Assembly: GCF_000265405.1 (NCBI RefSeq)
Contig: NC_018010.1
Coordinates: forward strand, 620,001-684,000
Source of the DNA: Belliella baltica DSM 15883
Lineage (GTDB): Bacteria > Bacteroidota > Bacteroidia > Cytophagales > Cyclobacteriaceae
DNA length: 64,000 bases
Direction of reading: 5' to 3'
This document shows, piece by piece, positions 34,260 to 43,798 of the stretch; within the stretch, counting starts at the first letter, position 1, and the number at the start of each line of letters is the position of its first letter. The notes beneath the pieces are model-generated. The model worked only from the letters and a program-made list of their open reading frames with translations, had not been told where the DNA came from and made no database searches. A program made the translations under genes and the position numbers.

Positions 34260-35177
34260 TTAATAAAATGTGTTTTCATGATTTAGAAAACCAATAGCAT
34301 AAAGTGGAATATTTACCAGCCAATCTTCTTTTCTATATCCTGACATTGATGTTCGAATGGAGACTGGAATTTTATATTTCTCAGAAAAAACTTTGAGACT
34401 TTTTGCTTTCAAATTTTCTTCTGCTTTGACCTCAACCGGATAAACTTTACCATCTAATTGAATTATAAAATCAATTTCCGCTGTCGATTTTTCTGTAGAC
34501 CAATAGAACGGATGAATATTTCTTGCCAGAAATTGCTGAAGAACATATTGTTCAGTCAAAGCACCTTTGAATTCTTCAAAGAGGTGATTTCCTTCCAAAA
34601 TTGACTTGGAATCTAAGTCCGTCAAAGCTCCTAAAAGTCCAATATCAAGCATAAAAAGTATGAAGGAATTAATATTCTCATAAGCTTTCAATGGAATTCC
34701 CGGTTTAGAAATTTTATTCACCCGATGAACTAATCCAGAATCATAAAGCCATGCCAAAGCCAATTCAAAGTCCTTTGTTCTAGCTCCTTGTTTGACTTGC
34801 CCATAGATGAATTTTTTATTTTCTTTTGTTAATTGAGAAGGGATAGCATTCCATAGCATTCGAATTCTAGGTATGATTTCGACTGGTGCGTGCTTAGAAA
34901 AATCTTGTTCATAAGCTGCCAAAATTCCCTTTTGAATTTTTCTAACTTCCTTCAAATCTCCATATTGAACATAATTTGTAACTGCTTCAGGCATTCCACC
35001 CACGAAGTAATATTGTTTCAAAAGCACAATATATTTCTCCTTAAAAGTATTGATCAAAGCCCAATCCCGATTCTTAACTAATTCAATCAGGTCTTCTTCA
35101 TTCATAGCCATTAGAAACTCTTCAAAATCTAATGGATAAAGATTTAAAAAATCAACTTTTCCTAGGGAATAAATGTA
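34260..35177 (-). pseudogene. 5'-truncated AAA_14/DUF4143 ATPase
   Basis: An open frame of about 306 codons without a good start. Before the first Met at 35111 it continues upstream as SLGKVDFLNLYPLDFEEFLM and then meets a TGA at 35178-35180. That block is the middle of a standard AAA_14 plus DUF4143 protein, whose N-terminal ~100 residues with Walker A and B are missing. What remains is the DUF4143 domain with its nuclease-like end (FYWSTEKSTAEIDFIIQLDG, YPVEVKAEEN). Full-length members are P-loop ATPases of unclear role, often in toxin-like contexts. This copy should be ATPase-dead. A second truncated ATPase of this general type lies at 42459-43390. Confidence 0.7.
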
Positions 35178-35259
35178 TCAGAACACATTTTTTCGAATGA
35201 AAAAATGTAAACCATTACACTTTTTCAAAGGAAAAAAATTGAAGATCCTATTGTAAACA

Positions 35260-35297
35260 AAAAAAGCCCTCAAAGCATGACTCTGAGGGCTCTTTTT
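35260..35297 (-). terminator. terminator of the ileS-lspA operon
   Basis: AGCCCTCA (35265-35272) pairs with TGAGGGCT (35284-35291), with T runs on both strands. On the minus strand it follows the lspA stop by about 13 bp, and it can work in both directions. Confidence 0.85.
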
Positions 35298-35309
35298 TAG
35301 TTGAAGAAG

Positions 35310-35942
35310 CTATTCTTTATTTTCTTCAATAAATTGTTTTTGAATTTCATCTTCACCTTCAAGGCCTTCCTCTTTGAAGAATTTGCTTTGGAAAACTAAT
35401 ATAATCGCTACTCCTGCAAAAATCGATGCATCAGCAATATTGAAAATTGGCCATAATGCAGTATAACTTCCTCCCCATAAAGGTACCCATTCAGGGATAT
35501 ATCCTTCCCAAATATCAATGTAAAACATATCTACTACTTGTCCATGAAACCATGGTGTAGTGGCATCATAAGGTGCATTATTTAAGAATACGCCATAAAA
35601 AATGCTATCTATCAGATTTCCTATTGCACCGCCTAAAATCATCGCAATGCAAATAAGATAACCAACATGCATCTTCTTATCAATGATATAATAGAGGTAA
35701 TAACCAATCCCAAACATGGCCACCAACCTGAACGAAGTCAAGATGATTTTACCATATTCAAAAGGTAATTTCATCCCAAATGCCATACCTGGATTAGTTG
35801 TGTAGTGGAGTTTGAACCAATCCCCGAAAATCTTGATCTGACCTGGGGTTCCAAAATCCATTTGATAATGAACCAATAATTTGACCACCTGATCTAGAAT
35901 AATCACTGCAAGTGCTATCCCAAAATATTTTAGATACTTCAT
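35310..35942 (-). CDS. lspA: lipoprotein signal peptidase (signal peptidase II)
   Basis: A 210-aa inner-membrane aspartyl protease that removes lipoprotein signal peptides after diacylglyceryl transfer. Four membrane segments and the family motifs are visible: ILDQVVKLLV near the N-terminus, GGAIGNLIDSI with the first catalytic Asp, and FNIADASIFAG with the second. A somewhat long loop (NNAPYDATTPWFHGQVVDMF) carries the third conserved region. The gene is 71 bp downstream of ileS on the same strand, the widespread ileS-lspA arrangement. It serves the many lipoproteins encoded in this window. A terminator follows. Confidence 0.95.
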   Translation of the reverse strand: MKYLKYFGIALAVIILDQVVKLLVHYQMDFGTPGQIKIFGDWFKLHYTTNPGMAFGMKLPFEYGKIILTSFRLVAMFGIGYYLYYIIDKKMHVGYLICIAMILGGAIGNLIDSIFYGVFLNNAPYDATTPWFHGQVVDMFYIDIWEGYIPEWVPLWGGSYTALWPIFNIADASIFAGVAIILVFQSKFFKEEGLEGEDEIQKQFIEENKE

Positions 35943-36013
35943 GTATTCCTATTAAAACCACAGATTTAAGGATTTTTTTTGATTTTAACCCCTATGTATG
36001 GTTGATATTTTAA

Positions 36014-39000
36014 TTAATTAGCCTTTGAAACTTTAACTGACAACTCAAAGTCATCCATATCTAATTTAATAGAGTCCGCGATAGATTCCATTACTTCTAA
36101 ACTTAATGCTTGTGTCTCAGTCTTTATATATCCTCCGAAGTTTTCAAATGAAGCATTGACCAAATCATCGTGTTTGGCTACTTGAATGTGAATTTTATCT
36201 TGAACATCTAATCCCATATCTTTTCTTAGATTTTGGATTCTATTTACCAAGTCTCTAGCAATTCCTTCTTGCTTCAATTCTTCAGTCAAAGTCACATCAA
36301 GAGCAACCGTCAATCCCTGATCTGAGGCTACTGACCAATCTGGAATATCCTGAGAGCTAATCAAAACTTCTTCTAGAAGCAATTCTAATGACTCCCCATC
36401 TACATTCACATTGATCTTGCCATTTCGTTCGATTTCTGAAATCTCCGACTTTCCCCAAGAATTGATAGCTGCTACTACAAAGCGCATTTTAGGCCCAAGC
36501 TTTTTACCCAAAATAGGTAAGTTAGGTTTTACACTTTTCACCAAAACATCAGAAGCATCATCAATATATTCTACCGACTTGATATTTACCTCAGATTTGA
36601 TAAGCTCTTCAACATGCTGAATTTGAACCTTTGTTTTATCATTCAATACAGGAATTAAAATTCTCTGTAAAGGTTGTCTCACTTTGATGCCGATCTTAGG
36701 ATTTTTTCTTAAAGAATGAACCAAAGATGAAATTCTTTGAGCTAAATCCATGCTTTCTTCCAAATCTTTGTTGATCAAGGATTCGTTAGCATTATTCCAA
36801 TCAGTCAAGTGAATCGACTCCATTGGATTTGCTGTGGCCTCAGTCAGATTTTTATACATCCAATCTGAATAGAACGGTGCAAAAGAAGACATCAACTGAC
36901 TCAGTGACATCAAGCATTCGTATAAAGTCTCGTAAGCAGCCTGCTTGTCTGGGTTCAAATCACCTCTCCAGAATCTCTTTCTTGCCAATCTCACATACCA
37001 GTTTGACAACTGATCTACTGTGAAATTCATGATCGCTCTTGTCGCTTTGGTAGCGTCATAATTATCCATGGAACTCTCAACTTCTGAAATCAAAGTTTGA
37101 AGTTTTGAGATAATCCACTGATCCAACTCTGCTCTTTGGGCTACAGGAATACTCTTGTTATTGTCATAAACAAAATGATCCAAATTCGCATAAAGGACAA
37201 AGAAATTGTATGTATTCTGAAGTGTTCCAAAGAATCTTCTTTGCACTTCTGCAACACCTTCCAAGCTAAATTTCAAATTATCCCACGGATTTGCATTGCT
37301 GAGCATATACCAACGCAAAGCATCAGGCCCATATTCTTTTAAGGTCTTGAATGGATCCACAGCATTGCCCAATCTCTTAGACATTTTATTACCGTTTTTA
37401 TCCAAAACCAATCCGTTGGCAATGACATTTTTGAAAGAAACTGAATCAAATAACATCACAGCCAAAGCATGTAAGGTGAAGAACCAACCTCTAGTTTGAT
37501 CTACTCCTTCGGCAATGTAATCTGCTGGATAATTCGAATTGAAAATATCTTCGTTCTCAAAAGGATAATGCCATTGTGCATAAGGCATCGCTCCAGAATC
37601 AAACCAAACATCGATCAGATCAGGTTCGCGGTACATAGCCACGCCTTTAGGAGAAAGTAAAATCACATCATCTACATAAGGTCTATGCAAATCAATTTCT
37701 TCTTCATTGATTGGAGAAGATTCCATCAATCCAGCTTCAATGGATTTTTTGATTTCTGATTTCAATTCATCGATTGATCCGATGCAAATTTCTTCCGATC
37801 CATCTTTTGTTCTCCAGATAGGAAGCGGAGTTCCCCAGAATCTGGATCTACTCAAGTTCCAATCCACCAAATTCTCCAACCAATTCCCAAAACGACCGAT
37901 TCCAGTTGCCTCAGGCTTCCAGTTGATCGTCTTGTTCAATTCTACCATTCTATCCTTGTAAGCAGTGGTTTTGATAAACCAGCTTTCTAAAGGATAATAG
38001 AGGATGGGCTTGTCAGTTCTCCAGCAATGTGGATAGCTGTGTTCGTATTTTTCGACCTTGAAGGCCTTGTTTTCATTCTTTAAAATAATGGTGATGATGA
38101 TGTCCGTATTTTTGTAATCTTTGCTATCTTCATCATCATTGGTGTAATTTTTTACAAAGAAATCATCTTCACCAAACTCTTTATGAGCTGTGATTCCATG
38201 CTCCTTCATTTTGGCAGCGAGGTATTTTCCTACCACTGGCAAGAATTTACCCTGCTTATCGACTACAGGGATTTCATTGCCTTTTTCGTCCTGCACAAAT
38301 ACTCCAGGAATATTATTCTGAACCAAAGTTCTAAAATCGTCTGCACCAAAAGCTTTTGCGAGATGGACGATTCCTGTACCATCTTCAGTAGTCACATAAT
38401 CTCCAGATATTACCGTAAACGCAGGATTTGGAAGTGTCAAGTCAGCTATTGGAAAAATTTGTTCATATTCCAAGCCAAGCAAATCTGCACCTTTCATCTC
38501 CTCGACAACTTCATAAGGAATCAATTTATCACCAGCTTTATAATCAGCTATAGCTAAATCTTTTGCTTTTGCATTGAAGTAAGAACCAATTCTAGCTTTC
38601 GCTAAAATCACTTGTTGTGGCTCAAAAGTATAGGGATTGAAAGTTCTCACTTTCACGTAATCCAATTTTTCTCCAATTGCCAAAGCGGAGTTAGAAGGCA
38701 AGGTCCAAGGCGTGGTGGTCCAGGCTAAAATGTATGTATTTTCTTCACCTTTCAGTTTAAACTGAGCGGTGATGGAAGTATCTTTCACATCTCTGTAGCA
38801 ACCAGGCTGATTGAGTTCATGTGAGCTCAGACCAGTACCAGCAGCAGGAGAATAAGGCTGAATTGTGTAACCCTTATAAAGTAAATCTTTATCATAAAGC
38901 CTTTTCAACAAATGCCAAAGTGTCTCTATGTATTTTGCATCAAAAGTGATATATGGATCATCCAAATCAACCCAATAGCCGATTTTTTCAGTCAAATCAT

Positions 39001-39397
39001 CCCATTCGTCCTTGAATCGCATAACAGTCTCACGGCATTTGCGATTGTATTCCTCCACGGAGATTTTTTTTCCGATATCCTCTTTAGTTATCCCAAGTTC
39101 CTTTTCAACTTGAAGTTCGACAGGAAGGCCATGGGTATCCCAACCACCTTTTCTTTTTACCTGAAAACCTTTGAGTGTCTTGTATCTACAGAAAATATCT
39201 TTGAGCGTCCGCGCCATCACATGGTGAATACCCGGTGTACCATTGGCTGATGGCGGTCCTTCAAAAAATGTAAAAGTCTCTGCCCCTTCTCTATTGACTA
39301 CAGATTTGTTAAAAATGTCATTTTCCTTCCAGTACTGAAGTACGCTCTCCCCGATATTGGGATAATCTACTTGCTTAAACTCCTGATATTTTTTCAC
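36014..39397 (-). CDS. ileS: isoleucyl-tRNA synthetase
   Basis: A 1127-aa class I aminoacyl-tRNA synthetase, at the upper end for bacteria and typical of the type with an elongated C-terminus. Signature sites: the HIGH-equivalent GIHH (about 56-59), WDTHGLPVE (86-94), the editing-domain block WTTTPWTLPSNSALA (226-240), and KMSKR (671-675). The C-terminal part holds the anticodon-binding and DUF5915-like regions (LRKDMGLDV). It charges tRNA-Ile and edits valine. It is the first gene of an operon with lspA. There is no T-box leader; an imperfect promoter lies about 190 bp upstream. Confidence 0.97.
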   Translation of the reverse strand: MKKYQEFKQVDYPNIGESVLQYWKENDIFNKSVVNREGAETFTFFEGPPSANGTPGIHHVMARTLKDIFCRYKTLKGFQVKRKGGWDTHGLPVELQVEKELGITKEDIGKKISVEEYNRKCRETVMRFKDEWDDLTEKIGYWVDLDDPYITFDAKYIETLWHLLKRLYDKDLLYKGYTIQPYSPAAGTGLSSHELNQPGCYRDVKDTSITAQFKLKGEENTYILAWTTTPWTLPSNSALAIGEKLDYVKVRTFNPYTFEPQQVILAKARIGSYFNAKAKDLAIADYKAGDKLIPYEVVEEMKGADLLGLEYEQIFPIADLTLPNPAFTVISGDYVTTEDGTGIVHLAKAFGADDFRTLVQNNIPGVFVQDEKGNEIPVVDKQGKFLPVVGKYLAAKMKEHGITAHKEFGEDDFFVKNYTNDDEDSKDYKNTDIIITIILKNENKAFKVEKYEHSYPHCWRTDKPILYYPLESWFIKTTAYKDRMVELNKTINWKPEATGIGRFGNWLENLVDWNLSRSRFWGTPLPIWRTKDGSEEICIGSIDELKSEIKKSIEAGLMESSPINEEEIDLHRPYVDDVILLSPKGVAMYREPDLIDVWFDSGAMPYAQWHYPFENEDIFNSNYPADYIAEGVDQTRGWFFTLHALAVMLFDSVSFKNVIANGLVLDKNGNKMSKRLGNAVDPFKTLKEYGPDALRWYMLSNANPWDNLKFSLEGVAEVQRRFFGTLQNTYNFFVLYANLDHFVYDNNKSIPVAQRAELDQWIISKLQTLISEVESSMDNYDATKATRAIMNFTVDQLSNWYVRLARKRFWRGDLNPDKQAAYETLYECLMSLSQLMSSFAPFYSDWMYKNLTEATANPMESIHLTDWNNANESLINKDLEESMDLAQRISSLVHSLRKNPKIGIKVRQPLQRILIPVLNDKTKVQIQHVEELIKSEVNIKSVEYIDDASDVLVKSVKPNLPILGKKLGPKMRFVVAAINSWGKSEISEIERNGKINVNVDGESLELLLEEVLISSQDIPDWSVASDQGLTVALDVTLTEELKQEGIARDLVNRIQNLRKDMGLDVQDKIHIQVAKHDDLVNASFENFGGYIKTETQALSLEVMESIADSIKLDMDDFELSVKVSKAN

Positions 39398-39583
39398 AGT
39401 ATTCCTTGATGTTTGTTTTGAAAACCACTCTACTCTTAGTCTTGAATGATTTTTTGATACTCAAAAAAGTGCTAAATTCAATGATTATTGAAGAAAACAC
39501 CCTTCTCAAATTCTTCTCCTTTTATAAAAAAGGAAAGCATATCCCTTTGGATATGCGGGAATTCCAAAAATGGAATGCAGGCG

Positions 39584-39617
39584 CAAAGTTAAGATATTTT
39601 GTAGGATTAGGGATAAA
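39584..39617 (-). promoter_or_regulatory. possible ileS promoter
   Basis: Minus-strand TAACTTTG (39584-39591) matches TAnnTTTG. The -33 position has only TTTA (39614-39617) with 22-nt spacing, so the match is partial. Confidence 0.4.
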
Positions 39618-39713
39618 TAATCTTAGAATTCGATTTTGGTACAGATTAATATTTCCAAAATGATTTCTAGTAAGTAGAAAAGCTTTAAATTATGGCAGTA
39701 AAGCACAGCAAAC

Positions 39714-40166
39714 ATGGGGAAATCAATTTATTCAAAAGGAGCAATTGAAGAAATTTCAACTCGAATGAATGGACTGCAAGCAGACCAAATATCACTTTGG
39801 GGCTCGATGAACCCTACTGAGATGCTTGTTCATTGTAACCTAGCCAATGCAGCGATTTTAGCTTCGTCAAAAGCAACCCAAAGTCCCAGCATGAAGCAGC
39901 GATTCTATAAATTTATTTTTTTCCATGTCAAAAAAGATTTCCCAAAAGGTGCTAGAGGTGCCAAAAGATTCGATGTGAAGGGAAAAGTAGATGAAAAAAC
40001 TTTTGAAGAAGAAAAATCAAAATTCCTTCATCTTTTGAATAAATTCAGAGATTTGGATCGTAAACTGGAAGCTCAACACCCAATATTTGGAGCACTAAGT
40101 CACAATTATTGGGGCAAATTCGTCTGGAAGCATTTAGATCATCATTTGAAACAGTTTGGGTTGTAG
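39714..40166 (+). CDS. DUF1569 family protein (intact copy)
   Basis: A 150-aa protein from ATG 39714. It matches DUF1569, relatives of the DinB/YfiT-like four-helix fold: NPTEMLVHCNLAN with a conserved His, then the terminal WGKFVWKHLDHHLKQFG with the His cluster that could bind a metal together with the first His. Function is unknown; DinB-like proteins include thiol transferases and hydrolases. The C-terminal 92 residues are duplicated, with high identity in places, at 43391-43671. It is followed by a hairpin terminator. Confidence 0.82.
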   Translation: MGKSIYSKGAIEEISTRMNGLQADQISLWGSMNPTEMLVHCNLANAAILASSKATQSPSMKQRFYKFIFFHVKKDFPKGARGAKRFDVKGKVDEKTFEEEKSKFLHLLNKFRDLDRKLEAQHPIFGALSHNYWGKFVWKHLDHHLKQFGL

Positions 40167-40215
40167 TTTAAGTATTGACAGATTTATCTTATTGAATCAT
40201 GTTAAAATGATAAAG

Positions 40216-40250
40216 AAAGAGGCTGTCCAATTCTTTTTGACAGCCTCTTT
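40216..40250 (+). terminator. hairpin terminator
   Basis: AAAGAGGCTGTC (40216-40227) pairs perfectly with GACAGCCTCTTT (40239-40250), a 12-bp stem. It is 50 bp after the DUF1569 stop and may serve both strands. Confidence 0.75.
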
Positions 40251-40331
40251 CATATTCTTTTAGTAAATCAATTTTGAAATATACTTATGACATACAACTT
40301 AAGGATTTGTTCACTCATAGCCTGTAAGAAA

Positions 40332-41066
40332 CTATTTAAACAGTTTATATTCATATCCAATTGTAAAAGCGAAATATTGACCATTAAATTTATGTAAATT
40401 ATTATTTAAAGTCTCTCCCTCGTAGATGATTTCATTAAAATCCCTCGTCACCAAAGGGCCGCCTGAATTGATTCCCCACAAAAGATCAAAAGATATTCTT
40501 CCTCTTGCATTTACATTATAAAATACCCCAACTTCTGGTCTTACAAAGACACTGAATCTTCTTTGGATTCGATCCTCCCCATAAACATAAATATCTGTAA
40601 TTGGTTGATTGTCTCCGACTCTAACAACTGTCCTAAATTCGCTTCCGCTATATTCATAATTGCGAAAACTTGTATAATTTAAAGGAATAGATAGGGAAGT
40701 ATGAAAACCCAACTTCCCATTTGATAAAGGAAAATCCTTTCTGATAGTTGGTCCAATAGACCACAATCCCAAAGTGGGGCCATTGCCTCTAGCAATATTT
40801 CTTTCTGGTTCAATCACATTAAGCTCTGCGGTCGATCTACTGTAGCCAAGATCCATCCCCAAGTAAAGATTATCTAAAATCTCTTGTCTGCCATATATGT
40901 TATAACTCCACATACGTGTACTTCTTGATTGAAGAGTCATAAATGAACCTGTATTTTCCCAGCCTGTGATAAAACCTCCTAATCGAGTTCCAATATTGAT
41001 ATTCTGACTGTAAATCATTTTTCCAGATGTTAAAAAAAGGAAAAGTATAAAAACAATCTTTTTCAT
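40332..41066 (-). CDS. outer-membrane beta-barrel-like protein
   Basis: A 244-aa protein with a signal peptide (about 1-20, ending MIYSQ). The mature part shows amphipathic alternating strands with aromatic girdles (MWSYNIYGRQEILDNLYLGM, GKLGFHTSLSIPLNYTSF) and ends in a strand with aromatic residues (YFAFTIGYEYKLF). This is the pattern of an 8- to 10-strand outer-membrane barrel. No named family recognised. It begins 6 bp after the stop of a lipoprotein gene, so the two are one operon and probably one envelope unit. Confidence 0.62.
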   Translation of the reverse strand: MKKIVFILFLFLTSGKMIYSQNINIGTRLGGFITGWENTGSFMTLQSRSTRMWSYNIYGRQEILDNLYLGMDLGYSRSTAELNVIEPERNIARGNGPTLGLWSIGPTIRKDFPLSNGKLGFHTSLSIPLNYTSFRNYEYSGSEFRTVVRVGDNQPITDIYVYGEDRIQRRFSVFVRPEVGVFYNVNARGRISFDLLWGINSGGPLVTRDFNEIIYEGETLNNNLHKFNGQYFAFTIGYEYKLFK

Positions 41067-41072
41067 AAACTT

Positions 41073-42125
41073 TTAATAACCTTTGATAATTCTTTTCAAA
41101 TTAAAATTCCATGCTATTGAGCCATCTAGAGGAGTTCCATGATTACCACCGATTTCAACGTAATACTGGGTTTCCAATTTAAACTTTCTTAAACTTCTAT
41201 TTGATTCATAGTAAGTTGGTTTCAGTTGATTAGAAAACACATAGGCATAGCTATTTCCAGATCTTAATCCAATACTATTTTTTCGACTATCGTATTCATA
41301 TTCATAGTAAACATACATTGTAGTGGATTCACTATTCCAAGTGAGTGGTGAGCCACTTGGTCTACGCATATGCTTAGCTTCAGAAAATAATCTAAAATAA
41401 ACACCAACTGCTTGATAGACATGTTTTGCTTCAAGTCTATATGTAAAATTGCTACCATTTGAAGTTATTCCTTCAATATTTTGTTGTGAATCTCCATTGT
41501 TACTACATTTATCCCATCCACATCCGTCTATAATAGTAGGAGCATTAGGATTGTAATTTAAAATTCTAGCATCAATTTCGGATCTATTTATAGTAGATGT
41601 TTTATTTGTTAACACAAGATCCAAAACATCGTCTTCAAAAGAAAACAACCTAATAGAGGAATCTTCAAAATTTCCTTCCAAAATATCATTTTTTAAGCTA
41701 AAATTATTAGTAACTGCAACTAGCTCTCTGTTAAAATCTAAATAATAAAGATATTCTTCAATTATAAACATTCCATTTTCATCTAAAATATCCAGTAAAA
41801 TTGTACCTTCTAATTCTTCTACATAATTTTTTACCTTCTCTGTTATTCTTTTGTCAGGATCTGATGAATGTAAAATTAAGTCTATACTTTTTCCAAAACT
41901 TCGGAAATTTGGAATATCATTAGTATTCTGATTTTCCAAAATTTGATCATAATCTTCTAGACTTTGAAATTTCAAAGTACCATTAATCAATTCCAATGAA
42001 TTGTTTGTTAATTTAGGAAGAATTTCTTCTTCTGTTGTACTTTGACAACCAAACATACCGCCTCCTAAAAAGAAAACAAATGTGATTCCGAGAATGTAAC
42101 TCAAAGATTTTAAATGATTTTTCAT
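41073..42125 (-). CDS. lipoprotein of unknown function, paired with a barrel protein
   Basis: A 350-aa protein with a long signal sequence and lipobox GGMFGC (Cys at about residue 27). The N-terminal third (LELINGTLKFQSLEDYDQIL) resembles the start of several Bacteroidota surface lipoproteins of the DUF4848 kind, but I am not sure of the family. Two Cys in DGCGWDKCSNN may form a disulfide. The C-terminal part is beta-rich with many Tyr residues. Very AT-rich compared with neighbouring core genes, and placed in a small accessory patch, so recent acquisition is likely. Confidence 0.6.
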   Translation of the reverse strand: MKNHLKSLSYILGITFVFFLGGGMFGCQSTTEEEILPKLTNNSLELINGTLKFQSLEDYDQILENQNTNDIPNFRSFGKSIDLILHSSDPDKRITEKVKNYVEELEGTILLDILDENGMFIIEEYLYYLDFNRELVAVTNNFSLKNDILEGNFEDSSIRLFSFEDDVLDLVLTNKTSTINRSEIDARILNYNPNAPTIIDGCGWDKCSNNGDSQQNIEGITSNGSNFTYRLEAKHVYQAVGVYFRLFSEAKHMRRPSGSPLTWNSESTTMYVYYEYEYDSRKNSIGLRSGNSYAYVFSNQLKPTYYESNRSLRKFKLETQYYVEIGGNHGTPLDGSIAWNFNLKRIIKGY

Positions 42126-42458
42126 AAAATAAAATTTAAATAATGAATAGTTAAAATTATCTTTTAAAAGAGTAGCTACTTATAAAATTGAAAACAAGAA
42201 ATAAAAAAAAAAATTAAGAAACAAACTTATAGTTTTATTTCAGGCATGTTTTTTTTATACCAATTAAATAAACTCTTTTTTTTACATAAAATCTACTTGA
42301 AAAGTCATATAAAAATAAAACCTTAGAAAGAATGATCACTAAAAATATATACAATTTAGAAAATCAAAGCATAAGCCTAAGCAAATACTGGCTTTTACTT
42401 TTATCATCGGTTTTAATTTTAAATTAGAATATCTCTTCTCAACCAAATCAAAAAGATT
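42126..42458. other. AT-rich intergenic region, 333 bp
   Basis: No open frame or clear hairpin. It holds A-rich runs near 42200-42215 and presumably the promoter of the lipoprotein/barrel operon, but no consensus promoter pair is visible. Confidence 0.5.
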
Positions 42459-43390
42459 TCACCTTACAAACCCAAACAACCAAAGCGGAATTCTATTAAA
42501 AGATCCAATAGGTAAATCGGCTATTGCCAAAAAAGAATTGGCCTCGGTTTTGATTTGAAAATCATTTTTGTTTCTTCCACCCACTTCGATAGTGAACTTA
42601 TCATCAATATAAAAATCTCCTTTTTTTGGAAGACTTATCTCATGTTTTTCTTCCAATTGGGAATAAAAAAAAGTCTCTCGGAGATTTCCAGCATCTAAAT
42701 TTGCACCTGCTAAAGCATAGCTGATATTTGTATTTTCCAAAAATATCTTGTCTGGCTTTTGCAAAACACTTGTGCTTTTACCTTCTGCAAAAAGACTGTT
42801 GATGATCTTAGCTTTTTCCAAATAATGCAGATAGGTAGTCAGTGTATTTCGATGAATCCCTATTTTTTCGCTCAACTTCGCAACATTAGGTTTGAAAGGG
42901 ACACTTTGAGCAATCAAACCTAACAACTGATGTATTCTTTTGGTCTTGTGAATATCCATGCCCTCAATAAACTGAAGCTCTGTCTCTATAATCAAACGAA
43001 TGATTTGTTCAATCCTTAAATGATATGTTTTTTTTCCTTCTATAAAAAACGGATAGTACCCAAATTTAAGATAGTCTTCAAATTCAGGTAAAGGGTTGAC
43101 TTTCTCTAAAATGGAATTTGCTATATCTATGTGATTTGATAATATTTCATTTAATGGAAAAATAGGTATTTGAGTGTCCTTTGTGAAATTTAAATATTCC
43201 CTGAATGACAATCCTGTAAGGTAATATAAAACTGCTCTCCTACTTAAATCCACATCCAAATTCAGCATATCAATCACCGATGATCCGGTAAATACCACTT
43301 TCAACTCTTTATAAAAATCATAGGCATTCTTTAACTCCCTTGCCCAAGTGGGATATTTGTGCACTTCATCTAAAACAAGAAATCTACCTC
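42459..43390 (-). pseudogene. 5'-truncated AAA-type ATPase
   Basis: The frame covers the second part of an AAA_14-like ATPase. Just before the first Met it still reads GGRFLVLDEVHKYPTW, the Walker B strand, and then breaks off at 43390. Walker A and the N-terminus are missing. Preserved: the sensor region VVFTGSSVIDML, the lid, and a C-terminal part with a winged-helix look (HRNTLTTYLHYLEKAKIINSL) and a DUF4143-like end. The other side of the breakpoint is a fragment of a DUF1569 gene in the opposite direction, so an unequal recombination removed the 5' half. Confidence 0.78.
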
Positions 43391-43671
43391 CCAGCTTGAA
43401 GCAGCGATTCTATAAATTTATTTTTTTCCATGTCAAAAAAGATTTCCCAAAAGGTGCTAGGGGTGCCAAAAGATTCGATGTGAAGGGGAAAGTAGATGAA
43501 AAAACTTTCGAAGTAGAAAAATCAAAATTTCAACATCTCCTTAGTAAGTTTGGGCATTTGGATCATAAACTGGAAGGGCCTCATCCAGTATTTGGAAAGC
43601 TAAATCATACTTACTGGGGCAAATTTGTCTGGAAGCATTTAGATCATCATTTGAAACAGTTTGGGTTGTAA
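43391..43671 (+). pseudogene. truncated duplicate of the DUF1569 gene
   Basis: From CCCAGC at 43391 the sequence copies the 3' part of the intact DUF1569 gene (matching from 39885). The first ~120 bp differ at only a handful of positions, the middle (about 43510-43600) is more diverged, and the last ~55 bp are nearly identical again. The protein part starts with LKQRFYKFIFFHVKKDF and ends with WGKFVWKHLDHHLKQFG. The N-terminal 58 residues, with one putative metal His, are lost, so it is probably non-functional. Confidence 0.82.
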
Positions 43672-43798
43672 ACAAAAGTTTGAAGAAAAAATCAATCATG
43701 AGATCATCTTCTTGTTCTATTTTTGTTTTGCCAATCTATTTAGCAAAAAACGCATAAAATCGCTAAACAGCCTAGCAATTTTGAGCCCCCTCTTTTAA

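Noticed and set aside
39406..39663. 85-codon plus-strand ORF between ileS and the DUF1569 gene
   Set aside because: No family resemblance, and it lies opposite the ileS leader and promoter region; composition does not look coding.
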